A program made the position numbers and the translations under genes. Source: Solirubrobacter taibaiensis (GTDB taxonomy: Bacteria > Actinomycetota > Thermoleophilia > Solirubrobacterales > Solirubrobacteraceae). Taken from it: DNA of 64,000 bases. Shown in pieces: positions 18,180 to 27,772 of the stretch. The DNA lies in the NCBI GenBank assembly GCA_027587225.1, contig JAPDDQ010000010.1, forward strand, positions 109,690-173,689, in the 5' to 3' direction. How positions within the stretch are numbered: position 1 is the stretch's first letter; each line of letters opens with the position of its first letter. The notes beneath the pieces are model-generated. The model saw only the letters and a list, made by a program, of their open reading frames with translations, made no database searches and had not been told where the DNA came from.

Positions 18180-20631
18180 TCCGCCCTACATCGCCGTCCA
18201 GGACGGCGCATTGCGGGACGCGTACCGTAAACGCTACGACAGCTGTCACGGTAGATACGTGCTGACCGTACCATTCATGGAGCGTTTTTTTGAGCTGGCC
18301 AGGGTGAACGATCGGGATGATCGCCGACGCGCGGGCTTTGTTGGCAAGATCACCGGCAACAGCTTCATGAAGCGCGAATTTGGAGCGCCACTTGTCGAGA
18401 GGTTCCTGCGGTCAGTTGACCTGAACACCGTGGTTGATGCGAGCGGCGCGTACATCCCGGGACACGGGACCCCGACCATTCTTCTATTCGGCCGGAGTCG
18501 TCCACCCGTCGCACAGACGATGCGCGTTGTGGACGGCATTCGAGGCGAGCCAGACCAGCCTGCCGACCCGGCGCGTGGGTTAGTGTGGACTTCGATTCGG
18601 TCGCTCGTCGATCGGCCCGGTGAGCACGATTTGTTTACGCGCTCGACGGACGTCGAAAGACGTGAACTGCTCGTGCACCCGATGACGCTCGGGGTAGGCC
18701 GGGAATTGGGCAAGCGGATTGTGGATGGCCGAGGCAGCGTGCTGGCTGACGCCGCGGGAGACATAGGTGTTTTCGGAATGTCGAATGCCGACGACGTCTT
18801 TTATCTCGATGCTGGGACGTTTCGGCGCAAGTCTGCGTCGGAGTCCGCCGTCCCGTTGGTAGTGGGAGATAGTGTCAGGGACTGGGTGACCTCGGGTCTT
18901 GACGTGTCGTACTTCCCATACACAGATCGCCTCAACGCGGAGCCCGGGGACGCCCTGCATCTCCTTTGGCCCTTTCGTGAACTTCTCTGGGCTCGGCAGA
19001 CCTTCGCACGTGAGTCTTACAAGCGCGAGGGGAGACCGTGGTGGGCCTGGCACCAGGTGTCACTATCCAGACGCCACCCACCTCTTACTATCACCTGGGC
19101 ATTTGTCGCCACCCATAATCATTTCGCCTTGGACCGAGTTGGAAATGTGTTTGGTCGTACGGCGCCCGTGATCAAGTTGCACGACGGATCGAGCGAGGAG
19201 CAGCATCTTGCGCTCATGGGCGTGCTCAACAGCTCGATTGCCTGCTTCTGGATAAAGCAAGTCGCACAGAATCGTGGTAGTACTGTCGACGCAGTCGGCG
19301 CGCGCCAACGAACCGTGCCGTGGGAGGACTTTTACGAGCTTAGTGCTAAGCGCGTACAGGAATTCCCACTTCCACGGCACTTCTCTCCGAACCTGCCGAC
19401 GCTAATCGACGGAGTTGCATCACAACGCACCATACTGTTAGACGATCTGTCAACGACATCCGGTAAATCTGTCGCAGCAGTTTTGGAAGCTCGACAGGCT
19501 CGCGATGTTGCCCTGACGGATCGACTTGTTTCGCTTCAGGAGGAACTGGACTGGCAGGTACTTGCCGCTTATGGACTCGTGCCCGATGACCTTCCCGTGT
19601 TCGGTGAGGACGCACCGCCGATCAAGCTTGGCCAGCGTGCGTTTGAGGTCGTGCTCGCGCGCCAAGTTGCGCGCGGCGAGACTGAAACGACGTGGTTCGA
19701 ACGACACGGATCAACCCCGATCACCAACGTCCCGAGCCATTGGCCACACGAGTACCGGGCGCTCGTCGAGCAGCGGATAGCGCTGATCGAGTCCGATCCG
19801 GACGTCGGCATGATCGAGCGGCCCGAGCATAAGCGGCGTTGGAGTCGCGCGTCGTGGGAGGGCCGCGTGCGGGATGCATTGACGATGCTCGTCCTCGATG
19901 CTTTGGAGTCGCCGAAGATCTGGGAGGACCTACAACCACGCTCGACCGCCGAGCTCACCGACCACCTGCGCCGCACGCCGCTGCTCGTCGAAGCGCTCGA
20001 GACGATCGCTGGCGACCGCGATGCCGACCTCGGCGCAACCCTCCGCAGACTCGTGCTCGATGCCGCCGTCCCACATCCCGCGGCGCAACGCCACACGGAC
20101 GCCGGCCTGAAGAAGCGCGCCGTGTGGGAATCCGTCTGGGACCTGCAACGCGCAGAAGACCGCGGCGAGATCGTCGAGCGGATTCCCATGCCGCCTAAGT
20201 ACGCCAAGCCGGACTTTCGCTCCGACGCCGCCTGGAGGCATCGTGGCAAGCTCGACGTGCCCAAGGAACGCTTCGTTCTGCTTCCCAGCGCCGAGCGCGG
20301 TGCTGACACCTCGCCCGTTGTCGGCTGGGCCGGCTGGGACGAACTGCAACTCGCCCGTGCTCTGGCCGGACGAATCACCGAACTACGGGACGAAGACGCT
20401 GCCGACGCCAAACGCGTCACCCCACTACTCACTGGCGTACTCGAACTGCTGCCCTGGATTCACCAATGGCACCCTGACGCCGACCCAGACTTCGCCGGCC
20501 CACCCGGTGAGTTCTTCGAAAGCTGGCTCGACGGCCAACTCGCCGAACTCGCTGTCACACGCGACACCCTGCGAGCATGGCGCCCATCCGCTCCGGTCCG
20601 GGGACGACGTAACGTCAGGCGCGCCGCATGA
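17077..20631 (+). CDS. pglX: PglX DNA adenine methyltransferase, first copy, BREX type 2
   Basis: A 1184-aa N6-adenine methyltransferase, the DNA-modifying and specificity subunit of BREX. SAM-binding motif I is [15 protein letters not shown] (about residue 233) and catalytic motif IV is NPPYIA (Asn 368). Residues about 372-815 form a target-recognition-type region unrelated in sequence to that of the neighbouring copy and visibly richer in A/T. The C-terminal third (from [13 protein letters not shown]) is again homologous to the second copy. A T7 run (18285-18291) lies in the coding sequence where the second copy has an interrupted codon pair. ATGA overlaps join it to pglW and to the second pglX. 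Confidence 0.94.
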   Translation: MINRTALLSALKPAVTALETSIAQRVDEVPDVAEHLAVEHEKAVAAERTATSLEEWRSGEITQAAVAWVLGCVFVRFLEDNRLIDQPLIAGAGARGAAALGHRSEYFQREPGHSDREYLEACFREVAAFPAVAALYDERHNPLWRLGPTADGASALRETFTSIDPDTGELSHDFTDPDLDTRFLGDLYQDLSEAAKKRYALLQTPDFVEAFILDRTLTPALAEFGLEEVRLIDPTCGSGHFLIGAFERLFALWQERDPGTATTVLAQRCLDQVAGVDLNPYATAIARFRLTILALHACGISRLAEAPAFTLHLATGDSLLHGPLPGEGATMLFDASRLDKNVAHFYESEDAGQLKEILGRGYHAVVGNPPYIAVQDGALRDAYRKRYDSCHGRYVLTVPFMERFFELARVNDRDDRRRAGFVGKITGNSFMKREFGAPLVERFLRSVDLNTVVDASGAYIPGHGTPTILLFGRSRPPVAQTMRVVDGIRGEPDQPADPARGLVWTSIRSLVDRPGEHDLFTRSTDVERRELLVHPMTLGVGRELGKRIVDGRGSVLADAAGDIGVFGMSNADDVFYLDAGTFRRKSASESAVPLVVGDSVRDWVTSGLDVSYFPYTDRLNAEPGDALHLLWPFRELLWARQTFARESYKREGRPWWAWHQVSLSRRHPPLTITWAFVATHNHFALDRVGNVFGRTAPVIKLHDGSSEEQHLALMGVLNSSIACFWIKQVAQNRGSTVDAVGARQRTVPWEDFYELSAKRVQEFPLPRHFSPNLPTLIDGVASQRTILLDDLSTTSGKSVAAVLEARQARDVALTDRLVSLQEELDWQVLAAYGLVPDDLPVFGEDAPPIKLGQRAFEVVLARQVARGETETTWFERHGSTPITNVPSHWPHEYRALVEQRIALIESDPDVGMIERPEHKRRWSRASWEGRVRDALTMLVLDALESPKIWEDLQPRSTAELTDHLRRTPLLVEALETIAGDRDADLGATLRRLVLDAAVPHPAAQRHTDAGLKKRAVWESVWDLQRAEDRGEIVERIPMPPKYAKPDFRSDAAWRHRGKLDVPKERFVLLPSAERGADTSPVVGWAGWDELQLARALAGRITELRDEDAADAKRVTPLLTGVLELLPWIHQWHPDADPDFAGPPGEFFESWLDGQLAELAVTRDTLRAWRPSAPVRGRRNVRRAA

Positions 20632-21730
20632 TTAATCGAACCGCACTGCTCAGCGCGCTCAAACCAGCCGTAACGGCCCTCGAGACCTCGATTGCACAGC
20701 GCGTAGACGAGGTCCCCGACGTCGCCGAGCACCTCGCCGTCGAGCACGAGAAGGCCGTCGCCGCCGAGCGCACCGCCACGTCCTTGGAGGAGTGGCGCAG
20801 CGGCGAGATCACCCAGGCCGCCGTCGCGTGGGTCCTCGGCTGCGTCTTCGTGCGCTTCCTTGAAGACAACCGACTGATCGACCAGCCCCTGATCGCCGGC
20901 GCCGGCGCGCGCGGCGCCGCCGCCCTCGGACACAGATCCGAGTACTTCCAGCGCGAACCCGGCCACAGCGACCGCGAGTACCTCGAAGCGTGCTTTCGCG
21001 AGGTTGCCGCGTTTCCCGCCGTCGCCGCGCTCTACGACGAGCGCCACAACCCGCTCTGGCGACTCGGACCGACCGCCGACGGCGCGAGCGCGCTCCGCGA
21101 GACGTTCACTTCGATCGACCCAGACACCGGCGAGCTAAGCCACGACTTCACCGACCCCGACCTCGACACTCGCTTCCTCGGTGACCTCTACCAAGACCTC
21201 TCTGAAGCGGCGAAGAAACGTTACGCGCTGCTGCAGACCCCGGATTTCGTCGAGGCGTTCATCCTCGACCGGACTTTGACCCCCGCGCTCGCCGAGTTCG
21301 GCCTCGAGGAAGTCAGGCTGATTGACCCGACGTGCGGATCAGGCCACTTCCTGATCGGCGCCTTCGAACGCCTCTTCGCGCTCTGGCAAGAACGCGACCC
21401 AGGAACAGCAACGACCGTGCTCGCTCAGCGGTGTCTCGATCAGGTCGCGGGTGTCGACTTGAACCCCTACGCCACCGCGATCGCCCGCTTCCGGCTGACC
21501 ATCCTCGCGCTGCACGCGTGCGGGATCAGCCGGCTCGCCGAGGCACCGGCGTTCACGCTGCACCTCGCAACTGGGGACAGTCTTCTGCACGGACCGCTGC
21601 CCGGCGAAGGCGCGACGATGCTCTTCGACGCTAGCCGCCTCGACAAGAACGTCGCCCATTTCTACGAAAGCGAAGACGCCGGCCAGCTGAAAGAGATCCT
21701 TGGACGCGGTTACCACGCCGTCGTCGGCAA
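20620..21730 (+). repeat. 1.1-kb direct repeat, copy 2 (5' part of second pglX)
   Basis: Second copy of the segment at 17069-18179, same orientation. It includes 8 bp before the start codon and codes for the first 367 residues of PglX. It ends within the codon for the catalytic Asn of NPPY. The right boundary is sharp and functionally placed, just before the specificity region begins. Confidence 0.93.
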
Positions 21731-24170
21731 CCCGCCCTACATTGTAGGTGACGATGAGGGCGCCCGTAGCGCCTACCGTGCGCGCTACGCAAGTTGTCAT
21801 CGCGAGTTCGCTCTCTCGGTGCCCTTTATGGAGCGGTTCTTTGAGCTCGGGATTATCCGACTTACAGACGGTCACGCTCAGTCAGGGTTCGTAGGTCAGA
21901 TCACCGCAAACAGCTTCATGCGGCGGGAGTTCGGTCTTCATCTCGTGCAGCGATTCCTGCCGTCGGTCGACGTAACCCATCTAGTCGACACCAGTCGAGC
22001 GCACATTCCAGGACATGCAACGCCAACAATCATTGTCTTTGGTCGGGCACGGCGCCCACAGGCGGAGACGCTTCGACTCGTCGAGGGATTGCGCGGCGAA
22101 GCCACACGTCCCAAGGACCCTGCGACCAGCGTCGCGTGGCTCGATCTTATTCGAGGCTGCGATGTAAGGGAACTCGCGACCACGTTCGTCCGTTCATCGG
22201 ATATCGCGCGTTCCGCCATAGCGGAGCATCCACTTGCCATCGGCCCGGGTCGACTGCTGCGGCAACGGCTCATCGATTCGTGCACCGCAACCGTAAGTCA
22301 GCTTGCTTCCGACATCGGGTATTCCGGACAGACTAATATCGACGACGTGTTCCTGCGGCCGAGTCGCGCTTGGATCCCTACGCCGGTACAGCGCCATTAC
22401 CGGGCGGAGTTTGTGACAGGAGTAAATGTGCGTGACTGGAACATCACCACTGACGTTGAAGCCTGGTTTCCGTATGAATCTGGGAGACTCGCTGACGCAG
22501 ACGCAGTGAGAGATTCGCTTCCCGCATTGTGGGCTTGGCGTGGTCCGGCTTGGGAGCGGCGAACTTTTGAGAAAACCTCCTATAAAGAGGCCAATAAGGC
22601 CTACTTCGAGTGGCATCAAATCGCGTTGGCACGTCATCGAACGCAGCTCGCGCTAACCTGGGCTTACAAGCACACCGGAGTTAACTTTGCAGTCAGCAAC
22701 GCGGCTCGCCGAGTCTTCAACAAGCATGCGCCGTTCATTAAGCTTCGCCGCGATGATCTCGACGAGGCCCTCAGGCTCGCGGGAGTCCTGAACAGCAGCA
22801 GCGCGTGCTTTCTCCTGAAGCAGGTTTGCCAAGACACAGGTGTCGGCGGTATCGGTGGCGGCATCGGAGACGAGGCCTGGGAGCCCCGCTACGAATACGG
22901 CAGTGGCAAAGTTGGACGACTCCCCATTCCGGCGCGACGTTCGATTGATCTGCCCCAGACCCTAGACCGCATCGCCTCTGACCGAGCGTCATTGCTCGAC
23001 GGACTTGCCGACGCGACCGACACACCACTCGCGGCCATTCTCGGCGCGCGCGCCGAACACGACACAGCTCTGACAATGAGGCTCGTTTCCCTGCAGGAGG
23101 AACTGGATTGGCAGGTACTGGCTGACTACGGTCTGGTGTCCGACGACCTTCCCGTTCTCGGTGAACAGGCGCCCCCGATCGAACTCGGCCAGCGCGCTTT
23201 CGAGATCCTGCTCGCTCGCGGCGAAACAAAGACGACCTGGTTTGAGCGTCACGAGTCGACGCCGATCACCGAGGTCCCGAGTTATTGGCCCCACGAGTAC
23301 CGGGCGCTCGTGGAGCAGCGGATCGCGCTGATCGAGTCTAACCCGGATGTAGGGCTGATCGAGCGTCCTGAGCACAAGCGCCGCTGGAACCGCGCGCCGT
23401 GGAAGGAGCGTGTGCGCGATGCGTTGACGGCACTCATCCTCGATGCACTGGAAGCACGTGAACTCTGGGACGACCTGCAGCCGCGCTCGACCGCCGAGCT
23501 CGCTGATTACGCGCGACGGACGCCGCAGCTCGTCGAGGCGCTCGAGTTGCTCGCCGTGGATCGCGACGCCGACCTTGGCGCCACGCTCCGGCGCCTCGTG
23601 CTCGACGCTGCCGTCTCGCACCCGGCCGCGCAGCGGCACACCGAAGCGGGGCTCAAGAAGCGCGCCGTGTGGGAAACGGTGTGGGACCTTCAACGCGCGG
23701 AGGACCGCGGCGAGATCGTTGACCGCATCCCTATTCCGCCGAAGTACGCCAAGACCGACTTCCGCTCCGACGCCTCCTGGAAGCACCGAGGCAAGCTCGA
23801 CGTCCCCAAGGAACGCTTCGTCCTACTCCCCAAGGCGGAGCGCGGCGCCGACACCTCACCCGTCGTCGGCTGGGCTGGATGGGACGAGCTGCAACTTGCC
23901 CGCGCCCTCGCCGGCCGCATCACTGAACTGCGCGACGAAGACGCCGCCGGCGCCGAGCGCGTTACCCCACTGCTCACCGGCGTGCTCGAACTACTGCCGT
24001 GGATCCACCAATGGCACCCCGACACCGACCCAGACTTCGCCGGCCCACCGGGTGATTTCTTCGAGAGTTGGCTCGATGGCCAACTCGCCGAGCTCGCGAT
24101 CACCCGCGACACCCTGCGAGCATGGCGCCCGGTCGCGCCGGTGCGTGGACGAAAGCGCGCTTCCGCATGA
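20628..24170 (+). CDS. pglX: PglX DNA adenine methyltransferase, second copy, BREX type 2
   Basis: An 1180-aa adenine methyltransferase with the same first 370 residues as the preceding gene, including [12 protein letters not shown] and NPPYIV. Its own target-recognition region (about 372-800) is unrelated to that of copy 1. The C-terminal third is homologous to copy 1 but with many substitutions and without the four residues QVAR found in copy 1 before the ARGET segment. Both copies look intact, so the cell could modify two different motifs. The start overlaps the stop of copy 1 (ATGA) and the stop overlaps pglY (ATGA). Confidence 0.94.
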   Translation: MINRTALLSALKPAVTALETSIAQRVDEVPDVAEHLAVEHEKAVAAERTATSLEEWRSGEITQAAVAWVLGCVFVRFLEDNRLIDQPLIAGAGARGAAALGHRSEYFQREPGHSDREYLEACFREVAAFPAVAALYDERHNPLWRLGPTADGASALRETFTSIDPDTGELSHDFTDPDLDTRFLGDLYQDLSEAAKKRYALLQTPDFVEAFILDRTLTPALAEFGLEEVRLIDPTCGSGHFLIGAFERLFALWQERDPGTATTVLAQRCLDQVAGVDLNPYATAIARFRLTILALHACGISRLAEAPAFTLHLATGDSLLHGPLPGEGATMLFDASRLDKNVAHFYESEDAGQLKEILGRGYHAVVGNPPYIVGDDEGARSAYRARYASCHREFALSVPFMERFFELGIIRLTDGHAQSGFVGQITANSFMRREFGLHLVQRFLPSVDVTHLVDTSRAHIPGHATPTIIVFGRARRPQAETLRLVEGLRGEATRPKDPATSVAWLDLIRGCDVRELATTFVRSSDIARSAIAEHPLAIGPGRLLRQRLIDSCTATVSQLASDIGYSGQTNIDDVFLRPSRAWIPTPVQRHYRAEFVTGVNVRDWNITTDVEAWFPYESGRLADADAVRDSLPALWAWRGPAWERRTFEKTSYKEANKAYFEWHQIALARHRTQLALTWAYKHTGVNFAVSNAARRVFNKHAPFIKLRRDDLDEALRLAGVLNSSSACFLLKQVCQDTGVGGIGGGIGDEAWEPRYEYGSGKVGRLPIPARRSIDLPQTLDRIASDRASLLDGLADATDTPLAAILGARAEHDTALTMRLVSLQEELDWQVLADYGLVSDDLPVLGEQAPPIELGQRAFEILLARGETKTTWFERHESTPITEVPSYWPHEYRALVEQRIALIESNPDVGLIERPEHKRRWNRAPWKERVRDALTALILDALEARELWDDLQPRSTAELADYARRTPQLVEALELLAVDRDADLGATLRRLVLDAAVSHPAAQRHTEAGLKKRAVWETVWDLQRAEDRGEIVDRIPIPPKYAKTDFRSDASWKHRGKLDVPKERFVLLPKAERGADTSPVVGWAGWDELQLARALAGRITELRDEDAAGAERVTPLLTGVLELLPWIHQWHPDTDPDFAGPPGDFFESWLDGQLAELAITRDTLRAWRPVAPVRGRKRASA

Positions 24171-27100
24171 CTCTGCTTAAAGAACTCATCGTCATCCCCG
24201 AGGCCGTCCAGACCGGCGACTTCGTGATGAGCCTCGCGGCCGGTGTGGCCCAGGGCGCGTCGACGCTCGACCAGTACGTCGTCACACCCCAGTTGGCCGA
24301 AGCCTACGATGACGCGCTGCGGTTCATCGCCTCCGCGATCACGGAGCGCCGGAGCAAGGCCGCGTATCTCGACGGCAGCTTTGGTTCGGGCAAATCGCAC
24401 TTCATGGCGGTGCTGCACCTGATCCTCCAGCACAATCCGCAGGCACTGGCGATCCACGAGCTGTCGGAACCGATCGCCGCCACCGACGCGGTGCTGGGCA
24501 GCAAGTCGTTCGAGTTGGTCCCGTTTCACATGATCGGCGCGGAGTCGATGGAGCAGGCGATCTTTGGCGGTTACGTCAAGCACGTGTCGGAGACCAACCC
24601 CGGAGGCGTGCTCCCGGGTGTCTACACCGACGGTCCGCTGTTCAAACAGGCCGAGACGAGCCGCGCCCAGTTCGCCGACGATGAACGGTTCTTCGCCGTG
24701 CTGAACGACGGCGCAAAGCCTGGCGGTGGCGGCTGGGGTGCCCTTGAGGCGGCGTGGGATCCCGACTCCTTCACGCGTGCACGCAATGCCCCGGTCGGAG
24801 ACCCCGAGCGTGGCCGGTTGGGCGCGGCCATCGTCAAGACGCTGCTCCCGGGCTACGCCCAGGCGATGAGCGGTAACGCCACCGGTTATGTCGATTTCGA
24901 CACCGGGCTGGCCGAACTGGCCCGCCACGCACACGGTCGCGGCAAGCACGGTCTCGTTCTTTTCCTCGACGAGCTGATCCTCTGGCTCGGGAGCCGGATT
25001 CGCGACACGGCGTTCGTCGAGCGCGAGGGTCAGAAGCTCATCAAGCTGATCGAATACACGCACGAGCGACCGATCCCGATCATCTCGTTCGTTGCCCGCC
25101 AGCGTGACCTGCGCGACTTCGTGGGAGACCTCCCGGGTGCCGACCAGCTCTCGTTCGCCGATGCGCTCAAGCACTGGAACGACCGCTTCCATCGCATCTC
25201 CCTGGCCGACCGCAACCTGTCGAAGATCGCCGAGCGGCGGTTGCTGCAACCCAAGGGCGAAGCTGAGCGGCTGACAATCGACGAGGCGTTCGCGAAGACC
25301 GAGCGGACAAGCCCGCAGACGCTTGACGTCCTGATGACGGCCGACGGAACCCGCGAGCAGTTCCGCGAGACCTATCCGTTCAGCCCGGCGTTCATGGACA
25401 CGCTCGTCGCCGCCTCTTCGGTGCTCCAGCGCGAGCGAACCGCGCTGCGGGTGATGCTCCAATTGCTCGTCGCGCGGCGCAACGACCTGGCCGTCGGCGA
25501 CCTCGTCAGTGTCGGCGACCTGTTCGACATCCTTGCCTCGGGCGACGAGCCCTTCAGCGACGACCTCAAGCGCCACTTCGCCCATGCGCGCGACCTCTAC
25601 CGCGATCAGTTCCGGCCGATCCTGCTCGAACGTAACGGCGTCAGCGAAGCGGACGCGACGTCCTCGCCGGGGTTCCGCACCGATGACCGGCTCGTCAAGA
25701 CACTGCTGCTGGCCGCGCTTGTGCCCGGCGCCGCCCCCCTGCGCAACCTCGACGTCGCCCGTCTCACAGCGCTCAACCACGGATCGATCAGCTCGCCGAT
25801 CAAGGGCGGAGAGCGAAGCCTGGTCCTCGGGAAGTTGCGGGCCTGGAACGCTGACGTCGGCGCGTTGAAGGTCGGCGACGACCCGTCGAACCCGAGCGTC
25901 GTGCTGCGTCTTACCGGCGTCGACATCGATTCGATCATCGAACGCGCGGCGCACGTCGATAACGACGGCGAACGACGGCGGACGATCCGTGACCTCGTGC
26001 TCGGGGAGCTCGGCGTCAGCACCGAGCAGCGGCTCTTCAGCGTGGAACACCCGCTGGTGTGGCGAGGCACCCGCCGCCAGGTCGACGTTGTGTTCGGCAA
26101 CGTCCGAGACACAGTCGCGTTGCCTGACGACGCCTTGTTGTCGTCCGGCGGGCGCTGGAAGGTGGTCGTCGACTATCCATTCGACGCCGGCCATTCGCCG
26201 TTGGAGGATCTCGACCGCCTTGAGCGCTGGCGCGAGCAGCACGGCCCGAGCGACACAGTCTGCTGGGTTCCAGCGTTCTTCTCGGCGTCGCTTCAGCGCG
26301 ATCTCGGCAAGCTCGTGGTCATTGAGCACCTGCTCGCAGGCGATCGGCTCGACCAGTTCGCCGACCACCTCAGCGCCGCCGACCGTGTCCAGGCGAGGGG
26401 GCTCCTAGCCGACCAGCGCTCTGCCCTGCAGCAGCGCGTCAAGACCGCGATCCGCCAGGCCTATGGGGTCGAGCGTGCTGCCCCAGAGACGATCGACGTC
26501 TCGCACGGCATTGAGGACCGGATCCAGTCACTGCGCAGCGGGCTCACCGTACAAGTGCCGATCGGCGCCACGCTCGCCGACGCCTTCGGCGGCCTGCTCA
26601 GGCAACTCCTCGACCATCAGTTCCCGCAGCACCCACGGATCGAGGTCGAGTACCGCGCCGGCGATTTGCGCAAGGTCCTCGAAGTCGTCGAAGCGGCAGC
26701 TCAGACGGAGGACGGGCGCATCCCGGTTCCGACCGACAAGCGCAAGGTTATGAGAGCGATCGCCACGCCGCTCCAGCTCGGGCAGCAGTATGAAGAGCCC
26801 TTCGTACTTGGGACAACTTGGCGCGACACGTTCGAGCGCCGGATCGCCCAGGCGGCCCAGGCCGGATCTTCGACCACGACGGTCGGCGATCTCCGCCGTT
26901 GGATCGACGAGCCTGAGGCACGCGGCTTGCCCCGTGATCTGCAGAACCTCGTGATCCTTACGTACGCCGCGCACAGCTCTCGCGTGTTCCGCCACCATGG
27001 CGGACCGGTCACGCCGACGCTCGAGCGGTTGGACGATGACGACGAGCTCGTCAGCCCACAGCTACCGGACCGCGGTGTCTGGGACGCGGCCCGTGCCCGT

Positions 27101-27772
27101 GCCGCCGCCGTATTTGGGATGGCCGACGTCAACCCGGCACGGTCGAGCTTCGAGACGCTCGCGGTCCGTCTGAAGGACGAAGCCCGTTCAGCCGAGGCGG
27201 CGACCGAATCGTTGGTGGCCGCGCTCGAGGCGCGTTGCGCGCGATTCTCCGTCGCGCCCGAGACCAGCGCGCGATTGCGGTCGGCACGGGCCGCGCGCGG
27301 CCTCACGCGCGCACTCAACACGACCGACGACGCCCTCGACGTCGTTCGCGCGTTCGCAGACTTCCCGATCGATAACGCGCAGCACCTGAGCAAGGCGCTG
27401 AAATCGGCCGCGAGCGTCACGACGACGTTGCGCAGCGAGAGCTGGTCGCTGCTTGAGGTCGCTGCCGATCGCGGGCAGGAACCGGGTTTCACCCAGGTGG
27501 TAACGCGCGTGCGCGGGGTCCTGACGGATGACGAGTTCGCCGCGCAGTTGGCACCGGTGATCCAGGCCGCATACGAAGACACGGTTCGGCTCGTCCAGCC
27601 GAACCCGAAACCGAAGCCAAAGCCCGAACCGAAGCCGGGCGTCCGCGTCTCGAGCGACCACCGTGAGTCGCTGAGCGTCAGCGCGGCGCGCCAGGAGCTC
27701 GAGCGGCTCGCGCAGCTTGACGGCGAGATCGAGATCGCGTTGAGCTGGACCATCACCACCCGGGACGGTTGA
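24167..27772 (+). CDS. pglY: PglY ATPase, BREX type 2
   Basis: A 1201-aa P-loop ATPase of the PglY/BrxC group, the large ATP-binding component of BREX. Walker A is GSFGSGKSH (about residue 70) and the Walker B-like element is LVLFLDELILWL (about 268). A Pro/Lys-rich linker (PKPKPKPEPKPG) near residue 1150 precedes a short C-terminal domain. Start ATG 24167 overlaps the pglX stop as ATGA; the frame is open further upstream but that stretch is inside pglX. The stop overlaps pglZ as TTGA. Length matches PglY of type 2 loci. Confidence 0.92.
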   Translation: MTLLKELIVIPEAVQTGDFVMSLAAGVAQGASTLDQYVVTPQLAEAYDDALRFIASAITERRSKAAYLDGSFGSGKSHFMAVLHLILQHNPQALAIHELSEPIAATDAVLGSKSFELVPFHMIGAESMEQAIFGGYVKHVSETNPGGVLPGVYTDGPLFKQAETSRAQFADDERFFAVLNDGAKPGGGGWGALEAAWDPDSFTRARNAPVGDPERGRLGAAIVKTLLPGYAQAMSGNATGYVDFDTGLAELARHAHGRGKHGLVLFLDELILWLGSRIRDTAFVEREGQKLIKLIEYTHERPIPIISFVARQRDLRDFVGDLPGADQLSFADALKHWNDRFHRISLADRNLSKIAERRLLQPKGEAERLTIDEAFAKTERTSPQTLDVLMTADGTREQFRETYPFSPAFMDTLVAASSVLQRERTALRVMLQLLVARRNDLAVGDLVSVGDLFDILASGDEPFSDDLKRHFAHARDLYRDQFRPILLERNGVSEADATSSPGFRTDDRLVKTLLLAALVPGAAPLRNLDVARLTALNHGSISSPIKGGERSLVLGKLRAWNADVGALKVGDDPSNPSVVLRLTGVDIDSIIERAAHVDNDGERRRTIRDLVLGELGVSTEQRLFSVEHPLVWRGTRRQVDVVFGNVRDTVALPDDALLSSGGRWKVVVDYPFDAGHSPLEDLDRLERWREQHGPSDTVCWVPAFFSASLQRDLGKLVVIEHLLAGDRLDQFADHLSAADRVQARGLLADQRSALQQRVKTAIRQAYGVERAAPETIDVSHGIEDRIQSLRSGLTVQVPIGATLADAFGGLLRQLLDHQFPQHPRIEVEYRAGDLRKVLEVVEAAAQTEDGRIPVPTDKRKVMRAIATPLQLGQQYEEPFVLGTTWRDTFERRIAQAAQAGSSTTTVGDLRRWIDEPEARGLPRDLQNLVILTYAAHSSRVFRHHGGPVTPTLERLDDDDELVSPQLPDRGVWDAARARAAAVFGMADVNPARSSFETLAVRLKDEARSAEAATESLVAALEARCARFSVAPETSARLRSARAARGLTRALNTTDDALDVVRAFADFPIDNAQHLSKALKSAASVTTTLRSESWSLLEVAADRGQEPGFTQVVTRVRGVLTDDEFAAQLAPVIQAAYEDTVRLVQPNPKPKPKPEPKPGVRVSSDHRESLSVSAARQELERLAQLDGEIEIALSWTITTRDG

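Noticed and set aside
17077..21730. Treating the repeated pglX 5' end as an assembly duplication
   Set aside because: Downstream regions of the two genes are different and both are intact with coherent overlaps, so a simple assembly duplication does not fit, though gene-level confirmation by long reads is still desirable.
23690..26368. 892-codon minus-strand frame opposite pglX/pglY
   Set aside because: Its peptide mirrors the codon bias of the PglX and PglY genes and has no recognisable domain; BREX genes explain the region.
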